Assembly (NCBI RefSeq): GCF_009905535.1
Contig: NZ_JAAALA010000016.1
Span: 30,906 to 94,905 of the forward strand
Length of the DNA: 64,000 bases
DNA from: Caulobacter sp. SLTY
Lineage (GTDB): Bacteria; Pseudomonadota; Alphaproteobacteria; Caulobacterales; Caulobacteraceae
Direction: 5' to 3'
Part shown: positions 48,852 through 57,939 of the stretch, in pieces
Position numbering within the stretch: position 1 is the stretch's first letter
How the letters are laid out: the number at the start of each line of letters is the position of its first letter
Position numbers and translations under genes: made by a program
The notes under the pieces: generated by a model
What the model saw: the letters and a program-made list of their open reading frames with translations, nothing else
Databases searched by the model: none
What the model was told of the DNA's origin: nothing

Positions 48852-49489
48852 TGGCCGATCGCCCTGAACACCAGTTCGGCCATGATCTCCTCGGCCTTGT
48901 CGTAGGTCTGCCCCTGGTCCAGCCGCAGCCGGCGCCAGGCGTCGAAGCTCATGGCCAGATCGACCATCTCCATCACCACCGGGTCCGCCTGGACCTCGTC
49001 GGGCAGCAAGGCGGTGGCGGAAAACCGCTGCAGCCGCACCAGATGGGCGTGCTCCTTCTGCAGGAACGAGGAGCGGGCTCGATGGGCGTCGGCGGCCACC
49101 TGGAAGGGCATCATCTCCTCGAACAAGCGCACCCGCCGGCGGATCAGGTTGCGCAGCCGTTCCCGCCAGTCCTCGCCCAGCACCGGCTCGGCGGCGATGG
49201 GGGCCATGCGGGCCAGCATCATGGCGTGCATCTCGCGGTACAGGCTGTCCATATCGTTGAACAGGCGGAAGACGGTGCGCAGGCCGACGCCGGCCCGTTC
49301 GGCCACCGCCTCAGCCGGCGGGGTCATGAACCCCTCGCTGATCAGCTCCAGCATGGCCGCGACGATGCGCGCCCGGTTGGCTTCGGCCCGCATGCGGCGG
49401 CCATCGACGGAAGGTTCGGGCGGGGTAAGCGCGGCCATCGCCTCCGCAATGGCAGCCGCCAGCGGGTTCTGTCCAGCCGCCTCAGCCAT
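48848..49489 (-). CDS. TetR family transcriptional regulator
   Basis: 213 aa. Helix-turn-helix about residues 38-85 (NRARIVAAMLELISEGFMTPPAEAVAERAGVGLRTVFRLFNDMDSLYREM); ligand-binding helices after that. Starts 8 bp inside the upstream gene and overlaps the next by 4 bp, so it is embedded in the dehalogenase-FGE operon and probably regulates it. The candidate operator is the inverted repeat at 51252-51270. Confidence 0.87.
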   Translation of the reverse strand: MAEAAGQNPLAAAIAEAMAALTPPEPSVDGRRMRAEANRARIVAAMLELISEGFMTPPAEAVAERAGVGLRTVFRLFNDMDSLYREMHAMMLARMAPIAAEPVLGEDWRERLRNLIRRRVRLFEEMMPFQVAADAHRARSSFLQKEHAHLVRLQRFSATALLPDEVQADPVVMEMVDLAMSFDAWRRLRLDQGQTYDKAEEIMAELVFRAIGQ

Positions 49490-49889
49490 CCGTCCGCTTC
49501 CGGCGCCGCGCCAGTTCCCAGAGAAGGGCGGCGGCCAGCACGGCCATGGTGACCATCATTCCGGTCCGGCCGGGGATCTCGTGCGGGGGCGGCTTGGTCA
49601 CGAAGGCGACGACCATGACCAGGGCGGCCTTGGCCGCTTCGATGGCCAGCAGCGCCACGGCGAAGGCGCGGAAACGCCAGGCGACGGCCAGGTCGATCAG
49701 TCCCGCCCCGATCTGGCCGACCCCGGTGGAGGCCAGCAGGAAGACGATGGTCTGACCGCCCTGGGCGAGGTCGAAGCCGGCGATGGAGCCGGCCCCGCTG
49801 TCGGGCAGGAAGACGTGGAGCGAGCCGCGGACCAGGTTGAACAGGCCCAAGAGGACCAGCACCCCGACCGTGATCCGCGACGGGCTCAT
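49482..49889 (-). CDS. Four-helix membrane protein (135 aa)
   Basis: Unknown function. Helices at about residues 7-25, 38-60, 70-95 and 108-128 (ITVGVLVLLGLFNLVRGSLHVF, TIVFLLASTGVGQIGAGLIDL, AFAVALLAIEAAKAALVMVVAFV, MMVTMAVLAAALLWELA), with a short basic tail. Start ATG 49887-49889 shares one base with the stop of the upstream gene. Possibly a small transporter subunit or DoxX-like protein; no firm match. Confidence 0.72.
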   Translation of the reverse strand: MSPSRITVGVLVLLGLFNLVRGSLHVFLPDSGAGSIAGFDLAQGGQTIVFLLASTGVGQIGAGLIDLAVAWRFRAFAVALLAIEAAKAALVMVVAFVTKPPPHEIPGRTGMMVTMAVLAAALLWELARRRKRTDG

Positions 49890-50305
49890 CAGAGGCCGCC
49901 CGCCGGGCTGCACTGGATCAGCAGCTGGCCCTTGAGGCCCGCCTTGCGGTGATGGCTGATGGCGGCGACCTCCGGCGAGGTGGCGATGGCCACGAAGGCG
50001 GCGCGGCTGGGGTATTCCATGATCGCCGCGACATCCCACATCTCCCCAACCTCGCCGATCACCAGATGGTCGATGGCCGCCGAGAAGATGATCCGGCCGC
50101 CCTTGCCGGCGACGAATTCGCTCATCGGGGCGCCGTAGCGCATATAGGCCTCGCGGCCGCTGATCTTCGGCTCGTTGGGGTCGTCGTACTGCGCGACCTC
50201 GTGGAACGTCAGAAGGTTCAGCATCTGGATCGGCTGGTCGCCGCCCAGGCCCAGAAGGCCGGCCAGCTGTTCCTGGCGCGGCATGACTGCGTTTTCTACG
50301 TTCAT
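49889..50305 (-). CDS. Dimeric alpha-beta barrel protein, DUF1330-like
   Basis: 138 aa. The pattern [75 protein letters not shown] follows small ferredoxin-like (DUF1330/EthD) proteins, several of which act in breakdown of xenobiotics. No catalytic residue can be assigned. ATGA overlap with the dehalogenase-like gene. Confidence 0.75.
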   Translation of the reverse strand: MNVENAVMPRQEQLAGLLGLGGDQPIQMLNLLTFHEVAQYDDPNEPKISGREAYMRYGAPMSEFVAGKGGRIIFSAAIDHLVIGEVGEMWDVAAIMEYPSRAAFVAIATSPEVAAISHHRKAGLKGQLLIQCSPAGGL

Positions 50306-51207
50306 GGTTTCCCTCCTCCGATGAACCTGTTGATGAGATCGGCGATCTCTTCCGGCTTGTCTTCCTGCAGGAAGTGGCCGCCGCCCTCGATGGTGACGTG
50401 GGGCTGGCCCTTTGCGCCGGGCACGCGCTCCTGGAACGCGCGCTCGCCGCCTCGGGTGACCGGGTCGCCGTCGCTGAAGGCGGTCAGGAAGGGCTTGTCG
50501 AAGGCCTCCAGCACCGCCCAGGCCGCCTTGTTCTCCTCCACCGACGGATGCTCCGGCGTCACCGGCACGAAGGTGGGGAAGATGCGGGCGCAGGTCTTGT
50601 AGCTCTCGTCCGGATAGGGCGCGTCATAGGCGGCGATCTCCGCCTCGCTGAGCGTGCGGCCGGAACCCATGTTGACGAAAGCGCCGGCCGGGAACACCGG
50701 CATCGCCTGGCTGACCTGCAGCCATTGCTGGAAGCCTTCGGTCATCCCCGCGCCGGTCGGCAGGCCGGTGTTAGCCACGACCACCCGCGCGAACCGCTCC
50801 GGAAACGCCGCCACCAGCCGAAGCCCGATCAGCCCGCCCCAGTCCTGGCAGAACAGGGTGATGTCCTTCAGGTCCAGCTTGACCAGCCAGTCGCTCATCC
50901 AGGCGACGTGCTTTTCGTAAGAGTAGTCTTCCTTCTCCGTCGGCTTGTCCGATCGCCCGAAGCCGATCAGGTCCGGCGCCAGCACCCGGTGCTGGCCCGA
51001 CAGCCGGGGGATGATGTGGCGGTAGAGGTAGGACCAGCTGGGCTCGCCATGCATCAGCAGGACGGGCGAGGCCTCGCGCGGCCCCTCATCGACATAGGCC
51101 ATCCGCAATGGCGGGCCGCCGGACGCCGTGACGTCCACATAGTGGGGCGCGAACGGGAAGTCCGGCAGGTCCTGGAAACGCTCGTCTGGGGTTCGCAACA
51201 CAGCCAC
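50302..51207 (-). CDS. Haloalkane dehalogenase-like alpha/beta hydrolase
   Basis: Cleaves carbon-halogen bonds, or possibly related ester/epoxide bonds. GTG start at 51205-51207 with AGGAGA upstream gives 301 aa beginning [24 protein letters not shown], which lines up with DhlA-type (subfamily I) enzymes. [14 protein letters not shown] is the oxyanion region, [11 protein letters not shown] carries the nucleophile Asp122 and halide-binding Trp123, GGGHFLQE the catalytic His. I could not confirm the second halide-binding Trp of DhlA in the cap (the region reads VFPAGAFV), so dehalogenase activity is likely but not certain. First gene of the minus-strand operon. Confidence 0.82.
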   Translation of the reverse strand: MAVLRTPDERFQDLPDFPFAPHYVDVTASGGPPLRMAYVDEGPREASPVLLMHGEPSWSYLYRHIIPRLSGQHRVLAPDLIGFGRSDKPTEKEDYSYEKHVAWMSDWLVKLDLKDITLFCQDWGGLIGLRLVAAFPERFARVVVANTGLPTGAGMTEGFQQWLQVSQAMPVFPAGAFVNMGSGRTLSEAEIAAYDAPYPDESYKTCARIFPTFVPVTPEHPSVEENKAAWAVLEAFDKPFLTAFSDGDPVTRGGERAFQERVPGAKGQPHVTIEGGGHFLQEDKPEEIADLINRFIGGGKP

Positions 51208-51251
51208 GTCGAAAGCCTCTCCTGAGGGCCGGCTTGACGCCGACGGATAAT

Positions 51252-51270
51252 TTGGCATTAATAGTGCCAA
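51252..51270. promoter_or_regulatory. Inverted repeat in the dehalogenase/isomerase divergent promoter region
   Basis: TTGGCA (51252-51257) and TGCCAA (51265-51270) flank an AT-rich centre (TTAATAG), unusual in this GC-rich DNA. The 111-bp region between the two operons is the natural place for an operator of the embedded TetR regulator. Inference from symmetry and position. Confidence 0.55.
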
Positions 51271-51318
51271 TAGTTTGGAGGGCGTCAAGCGCCCTCCGGG
51301 AAAATCGTGGAGGGGCGG

Positions 51319-52491
51319 GTGTCGGCGGGCGGAACAGTCCAGTATTTCCATCAGGCGGACGATCCCTACAGCCATCTGGCGGCCCAGCTGCTGGGGCCGT
51401 TGACGGCCGCCTACGACATCGACCTGGAAATCCATCTGGTCCCGCCGCCGGAGGAGAGCGCAGCTCCCGACCGCGAGCGGCTGGCCGACTGGAGCCTGCG
51501 AGACGCCGTGCGTCTGGCCGCCGCCCACGGCCTGCAGATGCCGGCGGCGCCCAAGCCCCCCTCCCCTGACCAGGCGGCCCTGGCTCTCGGCGCCCTGGCC
51601 GCGGCCCTGGGGTCCGACTTCGCCGAGCGCGCCGTGAAGATCGGCGCCGCCCTCTGGGCGGGTGACGACGCAGCCCTGGAACGCTTCCCCCTCGGCGCGC
51701 CCGGACCGGCCCTGGACCGGGGCAAGGCGCGGCGGCTGGAGCTGGGCCACTATCTCGGCGCCACCTTCCACTACGACGGCAATTGGTTCTGGGGCCCCGA
51801 CCGCCTGCACTATCTGGAGGCCGCCCTGGCCGCCCACCGCAAACCGGGCGCCGCCCCGGTCGCGCGGCTGATGCAGGAGAATGCACAGGCGCAGGCGACC
51901 AGCCCGGTCACCCTCGACTTCTTCGCCTCGCTGCGCAGCCCCTACACCCACCTGGCCGCCAGGCGGGTTCGCGAACTGGCCGAGCGCTACGGCGCCACCT
52001 TCCGCCTGCGTCCCATCCTGCCGATGGTCATGCGCGGCCTGCCCGTGCCGCGCGAGAAGCAGGTCTACATCGTCAAGGACTGCTGGCGCGAAGCCATGCG
52101 CCAGGGGATCGCCTTCGGCCGGGTCTGCGACCCCGTCGGCCTGGGCGTCGAGCGGGGCATGGGGGTGATGCACCGGGCCATCGCGCTCGGAAAAGGCGTC
52201 GCCTTCACCGAATCCTTCCTGGCCGGCGCCTTTGCCGATGGGATCGACGCCACCACCGACGACGGCCTGTGGGCCATGGCCGAGCGGGCCGACCTGACCA
52301 AGGACGACGTCGCCGCCGGCCTGGCCGACGACAGCTGGCGCGCGGTCGCTGAAGCCAACCGCCAGGAACTGCTGTCTCTCGGCCTCTGGGGCGTGCCGTC
52401 GTTCCGCGTCGGAGACCTGCCCGGCCACTGGGGCCAGGACCGCCTGTGGGCGGTCGAGCAAGACCTCATCACCCTCGCTGGGAAGACCTGA
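51319..52491 (+). CDS. Fusion of two DsbA-like / 2-hydroxychromene-2-carboxylate isomerase-type domains
   Basis: Two thioredoxin-fold domains in one chain (about 390 aa). The first opens with [19 protein letters not shown], the second (from about residue 197) with [37 protein letters not shown] and ends [28 protein letters not shown]. No CXXC in either; the SPY motif fits the glutathione-dependent isomerase (kappa-GST) family, which acts in aromatic degradation. GTG at 51319 chosen because of GGAGGGG just upstream; GTG 51307 is also in frame. Confidence 0.8.
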   Translation: MSAGGTVQYFHQADDPYSHLAAQLLGPLTAAYDIDLEIHLVPPPEESAAPDRERLADWSLRDAVRLAAAHGLQMPAAPKPPSPDQAALALGALAAALGSDFAERAVKIGAALWAGDDAALERFPLGAPGPALDRGKARRLELGHYLGATFHYDGNWFWGPDRLHYLEAALAAHRKPGAAPVARLMQENAQAQATSPVTLDFFASLRSPYTHLAARRVRELAERYGATFRLRPILPMVMRGLPVPREKQVYIVKDCWREAMRQGIAFGRVCDPVGLGVERGMGVMHRAIALGKGVAFTESFLAGAFADGIDATTDDGLWAMAERADLTKDDVAAGLADDSWRAVAEANRQELLSLGLWGVPSFRVGDLPGHWGQDRLWAVEQDLITLAGKT

Positions 52492-52493
52492 AC

Positions 52494-53567
52494 ATGAAAC
52501 GCCTGCTCGCCGGGATTATTGTCATCGGCCTTCTGCTGGGCGCCGTCTGGTACGCGCGCGGCCCCATCGCCTTGGCCATCACCGACCGGGCGCTGGACAA
52601 GGCGATGCGCGACGACGCGGTGGCGAAACTGCCCGACGGCCTGCACGCCTTCGTCTGCGGCTCCGGCTCGCCCCTGCCGGACAAGGATCGCAATGGCCCC
52701 TGCACGGCGGTGATCGCCGGCGGGCGCATCTTCCTGGTCGACGCCGGCGAGGGCGCGGCCGAGAGCTTTGCTCGCGCCGGCATCCCGGCCGGCCGGATCG
52801 AGGGCGTCTTCCTCACCCACTTCCATTCCGACCACCTGGACGGCCTCAGCGCCGTGGCTCTCCAGCGCTGGGTGGGCAAGGCGGCCACAACGCCCCTGAC
52901 CCTGACCGGGCCGCCCGGCGTCGAGCGCATCGCCGCGGGCCTGAACGAGCTCTACGCCATCGACAACGGCTATCGCACCGCCCACCACGGCGCCCCGGTG
53001 GCCCCACCGTCGGGCGGCGGCTTCGCGGCCCGCGCCTTCGCCTTCCCGGACGGCCAAGACTCGCTGGTGGTGCTGAACGACGGCGGCCTGAAGGTCACCG
53101 TCTTCAAGGTCGACCATGGACCGGCCGATCCGGCGGTGGGCTACCGCTTCGATTACAAGGGCCGCAGCCTGGTGGTCAGCGGTGACAGCTCGGCCGCCCC
53201 CAACCTGGTCGCCAATTCCAAGGGCGCGGACCTGCTGATCCACGACGCCCTGCAACCAGCCCTGGTCCGCCGGATGGCGGCCGCCGCCAACGAGGCGGGC
53301 CTGAAGAACCGCGCCAAGATCCTAGAGGACATCATCAACTACCACGCCAGCCCCGAGGAGGTGGCGCGGCAGGGCAAGGAGGCGGGGGTCAAGGCGGTGC
53401 TGCTGACCCATATCGTTCCGCCGATGCCTCTGCGCGGGCTTGAGGTTCCGTTCCTGGGCGAGGCCCGCAAGACCTTCGGCGGCCCGCTGTGGATCGCCCG
53501 CGACCGCGACCTGATCAGCCTGCCCGCCGGATCGACCAAGATCGACCGCCGCCGGCTCGGCCGCTAG
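52494..53567 (+). CDS. Metallo-beta-lactamase-fold hydrolase, membrane-anchored
   Basis: 357 aa. N-terminal signal anchor ([18 protein letters not shown]) puts the domain in the periplasm. Metal motif HFHSDHLDG within [11 protein letters not shown]; further ligands in [25 protein letters not shown] and [10 protein letters not shown]. Overall shape resembles RNase Z/arylsulfatase-type MBL hydrolases ([19 protein letters not shown]). Two bases after the isomerase-like gene and 25 bp before the sulfatase, in one operon. Confidence 0.88.
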   Translation: MKRLLAGIIVIGLLLGAVWYARGPIALAITDRALDKAMRDDAVAKLPDGLHAFVCGSGSPLPDKDRNGPCTAVIAGGRIFLVDAGEGAAESFARAGIPAGRIEGVFLTHFHSDHLDGLSAVALQRWVGKAATTPLTLTGPPGVERIAAGLNELYAIDNGYRTAHHGAPVAPPSGGGFAARAFAFPDGQDSLVVLNDGGLKVTVFKVDHGPADPAVGYRFDYKGRSLVVSGDSSAAPNLVANSKGADLLIHDALQPALVRRMAAAANEAGLKNRAKILEDIINYHASPEEVARQGKEAGVKAVLLTHIVPPMPLRGLEVPFLGEARKTFGGPLWIARDRDLISLPAGSTKIDRRRLGR

Positions 53568-53592
53568 ACAACAACACGACGGGGAGAGTGTC

Positions 53593-55245
53593 ATGAAATC
53601 CAGAACCCTGATCAGCCTGGCGGTCGCCGCCGTGGTAGTGGGCGGAGGCGGCTACCTCGCCTTCCAGAACTTCAAGATCTACCTGCCCGGCATCATCGGC
53701 CGGCTGAAGAACCCCATCGGGCCCAACCAGCCGGTAACCTGGGCCACGGGGCCTGACGCGCCGCCGTCCTCTGGCGGCGCGCCGGCCGCCCAGCGCCCGC
53801 CCAACATCATCCTGATCGTGGCCGACGACCTGGGCATTAACGACGTCACCGCTACCGGCACGGGCGTCTTTGGCAAGGTGCCGACGCCCCATATCGACTC
53901 CATCGCCAAGACCGGCGTGCGGTTCGCCAACGGCTATTCGGCCAACGCCACCTGCTCGCCCTCCCGCGCCGCGATGATGACCGGCCGCTACCCCACTCGA
54001 TTCGGCTTCGAGTTCACCGCCGTGCCCAAGTCCTTCGCCCGCGAAGTGACGCATGTGGCCGACGGTCCGATCAAGCCGGTCTTCTACGCCGACCGCGCCA
54101 AGGACATGCCGCAGGTCGAGAAGATGGGCGTGCCGACCGAGGAGACGACGGTCGCCGAAGCCCTGAAGGGCCAGGGCTACCGCACCCTGCACATCGGCAA
54201 GTGGCACCTGGGGGAATCCCCCGCCATGCAGCCGACCGGCCAGGGCTTCGACGAGAGCCTGGCGATCCTGGCCGGCGCCGGGATGTTCCTGAAGCCCAAT
54301 GATCCCAACGTGGTGAACTCCAAGCAGGAGTTCGATCCCATCGACCGCTACCTGTGGCCCAACCTGCCCTATTCGGTGCGCTGGAACGGCGGCAAGCCGT
54401 TCGAACCCAAGGGCTATGTCACCGACTATTTCGGCGACGAGGCGGTCAAGGCCATCCAGGCCAATGCCAACCGGCCCTTCTTCCTCTACCTGGCGTTCAA
54501 CGCCCCCCACACCCCGCTGCAGTCCACCAAGGAAGACTATGACGCCCTGTCGGACATTCCCGACCATACGGCGCGGGTCTACGGCGGGATGATCCGCTCG
54601 CTGGACCGCAACGTCGGCAAGGTCCTGGCCGAGCTCGACCGGCTGGGCTTGGCCGAGAACACCATCGTGATCTTCACCAGCGACAACGGCGGGGCCAACT
54701 ACATCGGCCTGCCGGACATCAACAAGCCGTACCGCGGCTGGAAGGCGACCTTCTTCGAGGGGGGCGTCAACGTGCCCTTTTTCATGAAGTGGCCGGCCCG
54801 CCTCGCCCCCGGCCAGGTGGCCCCGTCGCGCGCCATGCACATCGACATCTTCGCCACCGCCGCCAGCGCCGCCGGCGCCCCGGTCGGCCCGAAAGTGGAT
54901 GGTGTGGACCTGTTGACCCTGGCCCAGGGGAAGGGCCCGGCTCGGCCGCTGTTCTTCCGCTCCGGCCACTATCGCAGCGTGATCTTCGACAACTGGAAGC
55001 TCCAGACCTCGGAGCGGCCGAAGAAGACCTGGCTGTTCAACCTCGCCGCCGACCCGACCGAGCAGAACAATCTGGCCGGCCGCGAACCGGCCCGGCAGGC
55101 CCAGCTGGCCGCCCTGCTCGACGAACAGGACCGCCGCGCCGGCAAGCCCCTGTGGCCCGCCCTGGTCGAAGCGCCCTTCTTCATCGACCAGCCGCTCAAC
55201 AAGGAGCGGAACCTGAAGGGCGAGTATGTGATGTGGGCGAACTAG
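53593..55245 (+). CDS. Type I sulfatase (formylglycine-dependent, arylsulfatase family)
   Basis: Hydrolyses a sulfate ester in the periplasm. 550 aa; N-terminal anchor (LISLAVAAVVVGGGGYLAF); metal Asp pair in NIILIVADDLG; key motif ANATCSPSRAAMMTGRYP with Cys121, the residue turned into formylglycine; HIGKWHLGE; and the second metal site IVIFTSDNGGANY. Substrate unknown. The formylglycine-generating enzyme needed for activation is encoded in the divergent operon. Ends overlapping the convergent anti-sigma gene by 4 bp. Confidence 0.93.
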   Translation: MKSRTLISLAVAAVVVGGGGYLAFQNFKIYLPGIIGRLKNPIGPNQPVTWATGPDAPPSSGGAPAAQRPPNIILIVADDLGINDVTATGTGVFGKVPTPHIDSIAKTGVRFANGYSANATCSPSRAAMMTGRYPTRFGFEFTAVPKSFAREVTHVADGPIKPVFYADRAKDMPQVEKMGVPTEETTVAEALKGQGYRTLHIGKWHLGESPAMQPTGQGFDESLAILAGAGMFLKPNDPNVVNSKQEFDPIDRYLWPNLPYSVRWNGGKPFEPKGYVTDYFGDEAVKAIQANANRPFFLYLAFNAPHTPLQSTKEDYDALSDIPDHTARVYGGMIRSLDRNVGKVLAELDRLGLAENTIVIFTSDNGGANYIGLPDINKPYRGWKATFFEGGVNVPFFMKWPARLAPGQVAPSRAMHIDIFATAASAAGAPVGPKVDGVDLLTLAQGKGPARPLFFRSGHYRSVIFDNWKLQTSERPKKTWLFNLAADPTEQNNLAGREPARQAQLAALLDEQDRRAGKPLWPALVEAPFFIDQPLNKERNLKGEYVMWAN

Positions 55246-55940
55246 CCCTTCGTCAGCGGCCCAACCCCGAGGATCGGTCCCGTCGGCGCGCCCGTCGGTG
55301 ACCCGCCCTCGGGCTCCAGGGAGATAGCCAGGGCCCCGTCGGTCGGCGCGGACACCCCGGCGATCACCGTCGGCCCGCCGGCCTTGACCAGGCCCAGCGA
55401 ACGCGGCGCCCCGCCGTCGGCCGGCACGACCCACAGCTCCAGCGATTTCGCCTGCTGCTCGGTCAGCGCCACCGGCGTCACTACGATCCGCTTCAGCTCG
55501 GTGTCGACCGTAACGGCCGCCAGGGCCGGGCCGCCGTCGGGCACGGAGACCAGGGCGACATACGGGCTGGCCGCCGTGATCGGAGGCGGCGGCGGAGCGT
55601 CGGGCTTCGGCTCTGGCGCGATCCACAGGCCAAGGCCGACTGCAGCGACCGTCACCGACGCGGCGGTCAGGCCGCGCCACACATCGACGCTGTCCCACCA
55701 GCGGGTCCGGGCGACGGGGGTCAGGCGGTCGCGAATGGCCGGCCAGACGCGCTCGGGCGCGGCGACCGGGGCGATGGCTTCGGCCAGGACGGCAAGGCGC
55801 AGCTCCCAGGTCTCGACAGCGGCGGCGAAGCCCGTGTCGGCCGCGGCCAACGCCTTGGCCTCGGCGAGAGGCTCGCCTTCGAGCACGCCAAGCGCCAGTT
55901 CGGCGGCGCGCAGATCTTGCGGATGGGCGGCGGCGGTCAT
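55242..55940 (-). CDS. Anti-sigma factor (RskA/ChrR-type, membrane-bound)
   Basis: Holds the adjacent ECF sigma factor inactive at the membrane. 232 aa: an N-terminal helical sigma-binding domain (LRAAELALGVLEGEPLAEAKALAAADTGFAAAVETWELRLAVLAEAIAPV), one membrane helix (LTAASVTVAAVGLGLWIA), a Pro-rich linker and a periplasmic RskA-like domain (PYVALVSVPDGGPALAAVTVDTEL, LELWVVPADGGAPRSLGLV). Start overlaps the sigma factor end by 4 bp. Confidence 0.88.
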   Translation of the reverse strand: MTAAAHPQDLRAAELALGVLEGEPLAEAKALAAADTGFAAAVETWELRLAVLAEAIAPVAAPERVWPAIRDRLTPVARTRWWDSVDVWRGLTAASVTVAAVGLGLWIAPEPKPDAPPPPPITAASPYVALVSVPDGGPALAAVTVDTELKRIVVTPVALTEQQAKSLELWVVPADGGAPRSLGLVKAGGPTVIAGVSAPTDGALAISLEPEGGSPTGAPTGPILGVGPLTKG

Positions 55941-56500
55941 GATTCGAGACAGACTTTCAGGTTCATCAGGCCCTTGCGGATCCAGGTCTTGACCGTGCCC
56001 AGCGGCCGCCCCGCCGCCTGCGCCAGGTCGCTGTAGCTCAAGCCCCCGAAGAAGGCCCGGCGGATCAGGCCTGCCTGGTTCGGATCGAGCCCCTCGAGGC
56101 ATTGGCCAAGCCGGCGGGCTTCCTCGCCCTGCAAGGCCTGCGCCTCCGAGTCCGGCGAGGCATCGGCGATCTCCGCCGCCCCTTCCAGCGGACCAGACCG
56201 GCTCAGAACGCGCGCGCCGGACGCTCTCAACCGGTCGATGGCGCGGTTGCGGGCGATGGCGGCCAGCCAGGTGACCGGGCTGGCTTTGGTTGGTTCATAG
56301 CTGCCGGCCCGCTTCCAGACGGTCAGATAGACCTCCTGCAACACCTCTTCCGCCTCGCCCTCGTCCCGCAGAATCCGCAGGCAGACCCCGAACAGCTTGC
56401 CGCTGGTGGCGCGGTACAGCTCCCGCAGCGCGCTGGGGTCGCCCTGCGCCACGGCCTTCAGGTGCCGGCGTAGCCGCTCACGGTCCAGGTCGATGCTCAT
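55937..56500 (-). CDS. ECF-type RNA polymerase sigma factor
   Basis: 187 aa with sigma region 2 (LRELYRATSGKLFGVCLRILRDEGEAEEVLQEVYLTVWKRAGSY) and region 4 (LEGLDPNQAGLIRRAFFGGLSYSDLAQAAGRPLGTVKTWIRKGLMNLKVCL). The start follows GGGGGAGGGTG. Pairs with the RskA-like anti-sigma factor downstream, the SigK/RskA arrangement. The trigger is unknown. Confidence 0.93.
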   Translation of the reverse strand: MSIDLDRERLRRHLKAVAQGDPSALRELYRATSGKLFGVCLRILRDEGEAEEVLQEVYLTVWKRAGSYEPTKASPVTWLAAIARNRAIDRLRASGARVLSRSGPLEGAAEIADASPDSEAQALQGEEARRLGQCLEGLDPNQAGLIRRAFFGGLSYSDLAQAAGRPLGTVKTWIRKGLMNLKVCLES

Positions 56501-56685
56501 CACCCTCCCCCAAGGTTCGGAGTGGCTAACAAGGCCCCAGGACGGAGCCTCGCGACCATGGCGCGGCAGACTGGCGGCGTAGCTCATGGTCTTCAGATAC
56601 GGGCCGAACCCGCGATCGGATTGCCGAAGATCGCTCGTCCGCCGGGCGGCCTGATCAACAGTGGCGCGGGCCCATTCTGGGCGGC

Positions 56686-57939
56686 GTGGACTTTTTTGTC
56701 CGAACCCATCATAGAGCCGGCGTGTCCGCCGCTCCGACATCCGCCCGCAGGGCAGACCTCGACTGGCTCCGGATCGTCGCCCTTGGGCTGCTGATCCTCT
56801 ACCACGTCGCGCTGGTCTACACGCCCTGGGACTGGCACCTGAACAGCCAGCACCGGTTTGTCTGGATGGAGGAGGTGATCCTGCTCACCTCGCCCTGGCG
56901 GCTGACCTTGCTGTTCCTGGTCTCCGGCGCCGCCCTGCGGCTGATGAGCTGCAAGTATCAGGCCGGTGAGGTGCTCAAGCAGCGATTTGCCCGACTGGCC
57001 CCGCCCTTCCTGTTCGGAACCCTGTTCCTGATCACCCCGCAGTCCTGGGCCGAGACCACGGCCAAGGACGGTTACGACGGCGGCTTCGCGCACTGGTGGT
57101 TCAGCGAGTTCAGCCTGAAAGGCATCGCCGACGGCATCCCGATCAACCACCTGTGGTTCGTGCTCTACATCGCCGCCTACAGCCTGGTGGCTGTGGCCCT
57201 GCTGACCCGGCCCGACTGGATCGCCCGGGCCGAGGCGTGGCTGGAGCGCACCCTGACCGGTTGGAAGCTGCTGGTGCTGCCGATCCTCTACCTGGCGCTC
57301 GTGCGCCAGCTCCTGTTCCCCTGGTTCGGGCTGACCAACCAGATCCAGCACGACTGGTACAACCACGCCTCCTCGCTCGGCGTCTTCCTTTTCGGCTTCC
57401 TGGTCGTCGGCCGGGCCGGGGTCTGGGACCAGCTGGAGCGGCTGCGCTGGGTCGCCCTGGGCGCCGCGGCGGTGTCGGTGGTCGGGTTGATGGCGCTGCA
57501 TGCCCACCCGGGCGGCAACGTCCTGTTCGGATCGGTCAAGAACACCACCTTCGCCATCAATCAGTGGACCACGGTCTGCATGGCCCTGGGTTTCGCCAGC
57601 CGACACCTGCGCGGCGCCGACGGGCCGGTGCGGCGGTATCTGAACGACGCCATCTTCCCCTGCTATCTGGCGCACCAGACCATCCTTGTGCTGGCCGTGT
57701 TCGTGCTGGCGCCCAAGGGGATGCCGGCCTGGATCGAGGCGCCGGTGCTGATCGCCATCACCTTCGGGGTCAGCCTGGCCATCTACGAAGCGGTCCGGCG
57801 CGTCGACCTGTTGCGGCCGATCTGGGGCCTCAAGCCGATGGGACCGCCACCCCCGCCCGAGCCGACCCCGGCCCGCCTGGCCCTGATCGAGGCGGTGCGG
57901 CGCGAGTCGGCCGAGCCGCCCAAGGTCCTGCCGGCGTGA
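56686..57939 (+). CDS. Acyltransferase 3 family membrane protein, OpgC-like
   Basis: About ten membrane helices, 417 aa. Start region RADLDWLRIVALGLLILYHVALVYTPW carries the conserved RxDWLR and His of acyltransferase 3 proteins that decorate periplasmic glucans (OpgC) or other surface sugars; INHLWFVLYIAAYSL and FPCYLAHQTILVLAVF follow. GTG at 56686 or, in frame, GTG at 56722 may be the start. The glucan polymerase gene opgH lies 0.9 kb downstream on the same strand, which supports a glucan-modifying role. Confidence 0.82.
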   Translation: MDFFVRTHHRAGVSAAPTSARRADLDWLRIVALGLLILYHVALVYTPWDWHLNSQHRFVWMEEVILLTSPWRLTLLFLVSGAALRLMSCKYQAGEVLKQRFARLAPPFLFGTLFLITPQSWAETTAKDGYDGGFAHWWFSEFSLKGIADGIPINHLWFVLYIAAYSLVAVALLTRPDWIARAEAWLERTLTGWKLLVLPILYLALVRQLLFPWFGLTNQIQHDWYNHASSLGVFLFGFLVVGRAGVWDQLERLRWVALGAAAVSVVGLMALHAHPGGNVLFGSVKNTTFAINQWTTVCMALGFASRHLRGADGPVRRYLNDAIFPCYLAHQTILVLAVFVLAPKGMPAWIEAPVLIAITFGVSLAIYEAVRRVDLLRPIWGLKPMGPPPPPEPTPARLALIEAVRRESAEPPKVLPA

